Shown piece after piece: positions 57,549 through 64,000 of a stretch of 64,000 nucleotides of DNA. The stretch comes from Symsagittifera roscoffensis (taxonomy: Eukaryota > Xenacoelomorpha > Acoela > Convolutidae), in contig NC_087063.1 in assembly GCF_963678635.1 (NCBI RefSeq), positions 54,143,074 through 54,207,073 on the forward strand, given 5' to 3'. The position numbers and the translations under genes are program-made. Each line of letters begins with the position of its first letter. Within the stretch, counting starts at the first letter, position 1. The notes beneath the pieces were generated by a model. The model had not been told where the DNA came from. It did no database searches and worked only from the letters and a program-made list of their open reading frames with translations.

Positions 57549-58610
57549 GTACAGGCCGTGCGGTGCACTACGAAAACCTGAAACCTCACGTTCCATCTCC
57601 GGAAGACTGGTGTGTATCACAGAACATGGAACAGTATCTACTGGTAGAGCCGGCATGTGAGGTGAAAGAGAAAGGCAGCAGAGAGAAGAATAGCGGCAAC
57701 GAGGACGTGAGAATGGATGATAACGAGAAGATAGAGGTGGATTCGGACGAAGGATCTATCGCGGAGGAAGATCGAAATGATCCAGAGCAGAACGAGGTAC
57801 CAAAGTGGACAGAACAAGACCAGCTGACCACAGGGACGATGAAAGGCGATCGCAAACGGACAGGCATGAGATCAACAGGTATGGTGACGACTTCTTGATT
57901 GACAAGATACAACCCGATGAGATAATCGAGGATTTTGTGAACGTGGGCGAGCTGGTAGCCGATGAAGTGTGGCAGATCATCAACGAAAGCGAGCATTCCT
58001 TGCAAGAAGACTACTCCGTATCGGAACGAGAAGTAGACCCGGAACAAAGCGAGATAGAAAGAAGGGAAAATACAAAACTGAGGGTACTGGAATGGATGCG
58101 TAATCTTGAGACTGACGAAAGGGAGGCGCAAAACATCCAGCAAATTGACGTATTAGCAATGAAACATGTGAAGACAGGAAATCCACTATTTGGTTGGACA
58201 GCCACTGACCTGCCACTAGAAAAACCACCGGATAACTTGAACCCAGCACCATCAACGGTGACGTCGATAAATATTTTTGTCCGGGGAGTGGAGGTAGAAC
58301 TTACCCACACCAAAAATTTGATGATAAAGAAGCTCAGGGAAGTAAGAGAAACGGGTTGGAAATGGATCGGGAGGAAGCTGCGCCTGCCATAGGAAGAAAA
58401 TTCAAGGCAAAGTTCGAGATACCGAATGAATATTCAGAGAACATCATGATGACAGACAGCGACTTCATTTTGTCAGATAGGACTAGTGCGATCTGCATAA
58501 CAGTGGACATGAGCTTCAACACGAGACTAGAAGCAGACTTCAAAAGAGAATATCAGATGTGGAGTTTCTCTTCAGGTAGAGGCCGGGGTTGGGAGGAATG
58601 GCTGCACTAG
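57545..58610 (+). pseudogene. R3 post-integrase reading frames
   Basis: 57545-57898 starts AVHYENLKPHVPSPEDW, which resembles the C-terminal module of gypsy integrases, then becomes acidic (DVRMDDNEKIEVDSDEGSIA). 57805-58392 is a second frame (DDFLIDKIQPDEIIEDFVNV, then NPLFGWTATDLPLEKPPDNL) and 58356-58610 a third (GRKFKAKFEIPNEYSENIMM). Composition and codon use continue those of pol. No homologous segment is present in R1 or R2. Function unknown. Confidence 0.5.
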
Positions 58611-59053
58611 TTCCTGGTAAATGTTTGTGTTTTTTAGTGACGAGGGTCAATGAAAGGAACACGATAAACCCCGAGCATGTAATGTTGGCACTGAGGAGGT
58701 TGAGGTATTTCATGGTTGAAAGAGGGATACGAGAGGTCTCAATGCCGGTCTAGGATCCAAACAGGGGCAGGTTGAACCCTAGCGAATTTTATGCCATCCT
58801 GCACTGTTCTTTGCAGAAACGGAGATAATTTTGCGCCTACACAAGAAGTACTACTTGAGTATCGCCTCAGCTTTGAATGGACATGGAAGTCTTGAGTTGG
58901 GAATTAATGGTGCTAAAACATAAAATGAATCTGCAAGTTTTAACATCTAAATTGAATCAGAGTTTTTTAGGATAATGTCTAAAAGGCAATAATGAGGATG
59001 TCTACGTTAGGCACGAGTGGAAAAAATCTGGGTTTGAAAATGGAACCAACGAC
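58611..59053 (+). other. Broken coding-like sequence downstream of integrase
   Basis: Element-like composition with short frames only (e.g. VMLALRRLRYFMVERGIREV around 58677-58735). No domain recognised. Confidence 0.35.
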
Positions 59054-59383
59054 GTGTCCAGGGGCGAAGCAAGAAAAATGACGAGGCTACAAGACAAAGT
59101 GAGCTGTATTCTTGAGGAGCTAAGAGTTCACCTGGAGCCTGCAATCCTGACCATCTGCATCGCTCCCTATAACATGATGGCGGACCAGAATGCGAGGAAG
59201 GTGAACGAGAGGGTGCGAAATATCAACAAGATAATCACACAAATCCAGCAGAGAAGTGTGCTGCCCATGAGAGTGCTTGATGTAGCGAGAATGTTGGAAG
59301 ATTCCTTGCCGGAGGATGCATCCTCGGATGGTATCCACTTGGACAGGCCAAGGGGCACAGAGTGGCTGAGTGGCGTCTTCTAA
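59054..59383 (+). pseudogene. SGNH/GDSL-hydrolase-like C-terminal segment
   Basis: The frame reads LEPAILTICIAPYNMMADQN, ARKVNERVRNINKIITQIQQ, then MRVLDVARMLEDSLPE and DGIHLDRPRGTEWL. The last part is the Asp-x-x-His block of SGNH hydrolases (Asp 59327-59329, His 59336-59338). The 'xVNxxIxxI' helix and 'vLDv' strand before it are in the expected order. The nucleophile Ser block would lie upstream and is not seen in this frame. SGNH domains hydrolyse esters. That one occurs in this element, and its role there, are inference. The alternative is a chance resemblance in a decayed ORF. Confidence 0.4.
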
Positions 59384-59399
59384 AGACATATAAATTTCC

Positions 59400-60191
59400 T
59401 TGAGACCTCCATTCCTCTTAGCCCGGTCCATAACTGATCGCTTGGGGGGAAGGATCGACTCGAGAGGCAGCTCAACTACTAGCAGAAGCAGACAGCTGAG
59501 ATCGACACCCATGAAAGGAGACGAGGCGGAATCTTCTACGCCCCAGAGCTCGGTTGTGTCGTCAGTGGTGGTGGTAGACAGCAGGAAGAAGGTGAAAGGT
59601 CCGGGGAAGCAAGCAGAACCCGATACCTGGAGCGATTGAAGGATCTGGATCTCGAGGATCTAGCCTGCAGACAAGAATTGACGGCGATCTTGGGGATCAA
59701 GAGTCTGTCACATGAGGACTTCAGCAATCTGTATTGTGTGCATTGGCTGAAGGCCCATGAGGCGCACTTCTCTCGAGCTAAGACACTGGAGATGGCGGAC
59801 TTGACGGGAAGTCCCCAGAGATCGATGATGGGACCAATCAATTACAGACCTCGTCGGACTAGTATAGCCAGGATCAAGGCGAGGATCCCCGTGCAGCTTA
59901 GGGCGGTGGACAAGCTTCTTGAGCCAAAGAGCACGGGACTTCCTGATACGGCCTACATGGGTGCGAAACTTGCGGTAGACCCAAGGTACGGGGGATCCTG
60001 AGGAACTTCACGGCTGGCCAAGACGTTAGCAGTTTATGTTCGGTCGGAGCTGCGAGAGCGATCATTGCGGCGATATCGGACTCTGAGGGGACGTCACCGA
60101 AGTTGTTTTGGCCAGAAACCTTGGTGTATCTACTGCCAGGGGCGGAGTTTAAATCAAATGTTGACCCTGATCGTAGCGATAAAGTCAGAGA
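59400..60191 (+). pseudogene. Unidentified frames downstream of the SGNH-like segment
   Basis: 59400-59639 is Ser/Arg-rich. 59636-60001 reads LEDLACRQELTAILGIKSLS, HEDFSNLYCVHWLKAHEAHF and MGPINYRPRRTSIARIKARI. Another frame then continues to a TGA near 60200 (NFTAGQDVSSLCSVGAARAI, PKLFWPETLVYLLPGAEFK). The length and smooth composition suggest a once-continuous protein. I do not recognise it. Confidence 0.4.
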
Positions 60192-60811
60192 CACCGTGTG
60201 AACCGGAGCTTCTTTTTGTTCGTGGGAATGAATTATCACCTGCACGCGGCGGGACTGCTTGAGCCTCTAAGAAGTGGGGAGCCTACTACAAAGATGATCT
60301 AGGTGGCGATTCAGACGCTGTTTGCAGCAATGAATGAAATGCAGGAACTGGTGACATCCCGGTTGGGATCGAAGATAAGAGTGGTATTCGCGTCATCACC
60401 GGGTTACGCGAGTATGCTTTACAGTTTGTTTACGCCATGTTAGTTCTGGTTGAGGAGGGAAACGGATGGCGGATGATGATGGCGGGACCAAATCGTGAGC
60501 TAGAACCAGTGAACTTGAGACTCTTGAAGTCGGAAGTGGCGGCGGCGTGGGCGGATGTGTTCCACGCTCTAAGGGGCTTTTACGAGCTTGCTGACATCCT
60601 GATCGTCTTGGACGAGGTTCATTGTCTGAAGGTGTCGAACTTTGCCCGGCAACTGAAGTTCAACCCGGAAGTGGGGGATGACCATCCTGTTGCACTAGCA
60701 AGACGAGGGGACCAAACAACGAGAGAAAAAATGTGGCGACAGCGAAAAACAAATGGAATCGATGGCATACTGTCTAACACAAGAGAGAGGAAGATGGATG
60801 GCTGTTCCTGA
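60192..60811 (+). pseudogene. Possible second SGNH-like module
   Basis: Pieces in shifting frames read FLFVGMNYHLHAAGLLEPLR (a GxN-type block, ~60206-60270) and KIRVVFASSPGYASML (~60370-60420). In 60437-60811, LADILIVLDEVHCLKVSNFA comes before GDDHPVALARRGD. The order 'GxN block, hydrophobic strand, late D-H-P' recalls SGNH hydrolases, but the spacing of Asp and His is not canonical. The call is weak. Confidence 0.25.
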
Positions 60812-60828
60812 CCCCGAGACTTGAGAAT

Positions 60829-63022
60829 GTGACGGACGGGACGAGAGAGAGTGCTCCACCGCTGGTGAAGCAAATATGGGAGTTTTTGGAGGAACAGCTG
60901 GAGGTAGCAGAAGAGAAAGAGAGAGAGATGACGGTGGGGAGATTCCTCACGGCTACAAACGAAGTGACTACTGGAGGCTTCTGGAGAGAGCATGCGAAGG
61001 AGGAACTGAGGACTCAGAGGTCAAACGAGATCTCCAGATATTTGAGTCCCTGTTGGGAAAAGGAATACACGGACAAGGTGTTCTACGCGGGCAGGAACTC
61101 CTGAGTATGCCAATCAACCTCCTACTGGCCTTGTACTTGGTATATCCCAGGTACCTGTTCAAAATGGGCCCAGCATATATGTTTAGCTGAGGTGTGGAGA
61201 CGCTCCGAATTGACGGATACTTGATCCTAATACTCCTGACACATGGGGAACTGACTACATTTCATCGACTGATGAAATATGGGGAACCCCTGTCGGCGAG
61301 GTAAGCCCAATCGAGTTCAGCGACTTATTGCTACAAGTGTGCGGCTGGACTGAGAGAGACAGTACTCTTCGGGAAGATAAAAGACCAAGCGCTTATAGTG
61401 CTCAACTTCAGGGGTCAACTGCAATGCAGGATGGGGGGACCGAGAAGGTCCCATCGAAGTCTACCCAAAATTCTCGAACTTGAACCTAATAGCAAAAGAC
61501 ACGAGGGAAGTCTTGAGGATCCCAGCCTGGACGAAGTGCTTCGAGTTTACGAAGAGGGAGCTGGAGACAATACTTGAGCTGGACGTGTTGCCCGCCGCGA
61601 TTCGTGAGTTCCCGACGGTGAGGCGGATGACGCTGGCGATTAATAGCCCCATGGTAGTCCCATCCCTACACGCAAGAGCAACGGTGGGGTAGCAGCAAAA
61701 GACGTTCATGGAAAGCTGGGACCCCTGGTTTATCGGGTATTCGGCAGCGGTGTACTTCCATACCTGTGAAACCAAGATAAATTCGTGGGTAATTAAGCAA
61801 AGAAGATGCGGGGCTCGATGCCTCCAAAGTATGTGGTTCGGGAAGTGCTGAAAACTCTTGAGATGGCAGAATTGGAGAGCAAGTTGCCCATCTATGATGA
61901 CGGGAGGATGATCGTGGAGGAAGGTCACCTAGCACTGAAGGACGAAATGAAATTTGGCACGAGAAAATCCAGGAGACAGAGGAAAACTTCCATTGTAGAA
62001 CAGATTCACGAACAAAGAATTCAGCCCTGGCACTACATGTGAGCTACTACAAGATCTGAGTGGGTACGACTGGGCAAACATGGCCACCTCATCTTTGGGG
62101 TCTCCCCGGAAGAATCTTGAGCGGCCACTAACGAGTGAACCATCCACCAACATGGGAATGGTGCTCCTGACCGATGATGCCAGGGAGAAGAATACCTTTG
62201 TAGGCAACAAAGAAATGTTCTTGAGCACGTTGGACGAGGAGGCGTGGCACAGTTTCTTGAGAGAGTTAAACCAGAGGGTTAAATACAAAGCTAAAGTAGA
62301 CAACTTCATGGAAGAACTGTGGAGCACTGTAGTGAAGTTTGGAGAACCAGTCCTGATCGGCACCGGACTGGACAAGAAAGTGAGGAAAGGGCTGCTCAAA
62401 AAGATGGTTGGCCTAAGGAAGCAGAAACAGGACACCGGGGCCAACCCATGTAAAATAGCTCTACTCTAAGCAAAAAAACTGATGATAAAAGAACAAGTGT
62501 CGAAGTGGATGATAAGAATAAGACTATTAATATGGTTAAAGATACTAATTTTCTTAAGACTAGAGAAGAGGGAGGCAAGAGTCGGAAAAGGGGGACCTGG
62601 ACAAAGAAGTCGAGTCAGTGATGGTGGTGGCAACGCTCCCGAGTAAAGGAATAAGGTCTAGGAAAAGGAAACGGGAGACGGAAGAGGCGAGTCCTTCAGC
62701 GGATGCGGTTTCAGAGAAGAATCTAAAAAAGAAGGCTCCCATGATTCTAGCGCGAGGGAAAACAGCGGCCTACAGGAGCAGCTCAGCACCCAGGAGGTTG
62801 GCTGAGGAGCTGCGGGAAACGGAAGCCTCGACAACTCCAGGAACGGAGGAAGCCTTCAAACCCCAAAAAGCAAACGTGAAGAGGGGTTCGACTATTGGAC
62901 AAACATGGGAAGTAGACATCCGCAAGGAGTGGCTTTCGACGCAACACAGGGCCATTGGAAAGCAAGTTACCTGCGACCCTCTCGAGAAAAATGCGACGAG
63001 AAACAACGCTCGGCCTTCGTAG
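60829..63022 (+). pseudogene. Unidentified decayed frames of the R3 3' region
   Basis: These include 60829-61104 (QIWEFLEEQLEVAEEKEREM, acidic helix), a hydrophobic stretch near 61100-61190 (MPINLLLALYLVYPRYLF), 61480-61692, 61806-62042 (KYVVREVLKTLEMAELESKL), 62080-62469 (basic end RKGLLKKMVGLRKQKQ) and 62618-63022, which is Lys/Arg-rich (RSRKRKRETEEASPSADAVS, a nuclear-localisation-like start). Stops separate them. No domain is recognised. Confidence 0.35.
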
Positions 63023-63039
63023 ATAGCTTTGGAGACCAC

Positions 63040-64000
63040 GAAAGAACTGGAGAGTTGCCTGAAGAAGCTTGATCGCGGGGTTTCCTGCAAGCGGCGGCAT
63101 TGGGCTACCCAGCAGAAGGCCGAAGTTATCCATCTAGAGTTGGGAAACCTGCCGGGGGGTCATGGGAGAACCTGCTGCTTGAGTACTTTGAAGATGCGAT
63201 GAGGGCACCCTCGTCGGCATTGCCATTGATGGCGAATCCTTTTGTCAGAACGACGGGACAGTTGATGTTCACATGGAGTTTTGCGGGAGTGGCGTTGGAG
63301 GCGTTGACCTTGCACAACAAACTCAAACTGGGCGAAAAAGGTCTGCAGGTGTACCAATTTCAGGTGCAGCATTTTGCTCGAGACAACTCGGGATTGAGGC
63401 TAGCGAGAAGAAAAGATGCCACTTGTTTCTTCAGGTGGATCATGTCAATGATAACCGACACTACTGTGCAAATGTGCCATCAAAAAGCGAAGGAAAGTAA
63501 AACCATGGAAAGGACAGTCTCTACTGTTATCGTGAACGTATACCAGAGTACTGGAACCGATAAAGAAGAGAGCTCAAGGCAGTCTCTAGAGAGCCATGAG
63601 AAGCATGGTTCTACAACAAGAAATTCGAGGAGGGCATGACGTACATCGTAACTTGGCCCGAATGTTAAAGTTCTAGACGGAGAAAATCATTGAGATTGAC
63701 CTGATGGAAAGGGAAATGCCAATCCTAGGTCTGTTACTTGAGAAGATGCTGCCAGAGGTGATCAGCGTGCCGCGCTCGAATAAGAGGGTGAAACTAAAGA
63801 TGGTAAATGGAAACTACCTGTTGATTACGAATTTGGGGACTGTTTGGAAGTTGCTGAGACCCTCTTGATGCACACGTCCCCACGCGAGTTTGATTGAAGA
63901 AGTCACAGAGCGAGTGAAACTGTCACCAGCAAAGGATGAGGACTTGGGGAATCTGAACGTGGTGCACAAACTAAGCCTACCTCATCGAAAGGAATCGGAG
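63040..64000 (+). pseudogene. Unidentified frames at the right edge
   Basis: 63100-63639 reads SWENLLLEYFEDAMRAPSSA, FVRTTGQLMFTWSFAGVALE and DATCFFRWIMSMITDTTVQM; a further frame gives MEREMPILGLLLEKMLPEVI (~63703-63762) and KLKMVNGNYLLITNLGTVWK. Coding-like composition continues to the last base, so the element extends beyond the window. Confidence 0.4.

Larger units (their letters stand above)
47560..64000 (+). mobile_element. Ty3/gypsy-like retrotransposon copy R3, running off the window
   Basis: The order is leader (47560-50905), gag (50906-53696), protease-like (53812-54303), RT and RNase H (54291-55620), linker, integrase (56860-57550), post-integrase ORFs (57545-64000). RT-RNase H-integrase order and a DD35E core define Ty3/gypsy. 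It is longer than 16 kb and no 3' LTR is seen. Stops and frameshifts occur in every domain. The composition is clearly less AT-rich than the host flanks. Confidence 0.8.

Overview
The window looks like repeat-rich chromosomal DNA from an invertebrate, most likely a nematode of the Caenorhabditis type. It is AT-rich outside the mobile elements. It has T-rich splice acceptors ending in CAG or TAG, long G or C homopolymer tracts, Ty3/gypsy and non-LTR retroelements, and no sign of bacterial operons. No tRNA, rRNA or CRISPR array was recognised. The species assignment is inference.

Layout. (1) 1-420 is a G-tract-rich dispersed repeat. (2) 811-1627 is a two-exon fragment of a host gene (one membrane helix plus a charged helix). 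Its second exon lies in the left arm of a large imperfect inverted duplication (1157-5763), so a mirrored exon copy sits at 5293-5447. (3) 5872-15180 holds two defective minus-strand copies of one Ty3/gypsy-like family, called R1 and R2 here. (4) 15181-43130 is a head-to-tail array of a roughly 6.97-kb unit: three nearly intact copies and one decayed copy. (5) 43131-45690 is AT-rich and ends in a repeat pair and a 26-base poly-C tract. (6) 45690-47340 is a broken non-LTR reverse transcriptase. (7) From about 47560 to the right edge is a plus-strand copy of the same gypsy family, R3. It has leader, gag, protease-like region, RT, RNase H and a DD35E integrase, followed by more than 5 kb of extra coding-like sequence, and it is still unfinished at 64000.

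The array is the most interesting part. Each unit carries: a hairpin of two ~166-bp arms; a 154-residue ORF with a PC4 (SUB1/p15)-like pattern and an acidic tail; a ~30-bp minisatellite; a promoter-like block with heat-shock-element, CRE and CCAAT motifs; a series of short ORFs that repeat the same PC4-like strand-strand-helix pattern; an antisense 73-codon ORF; evenly spaced ATTGG motifs; and two C2H2 zinc fingers whose eight ligands are kept in all four copies. My reading is a recently amplified locus for PC4-like and zinc-finger DNA-binding proteins. The longer gene is probably a pseudogene or has introns that cannot be resolved by eye.

The array is flanked by members of one retrotransposon family in opposite orientations (R1/R2 minus on the left, R3 plus on the right). 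All three gypsy copies carry stops, frameshifts or deletions, so none looks autonomous. The PC4 and SGNH-hydrolase assignments rest on pattern reading, not on a database search.
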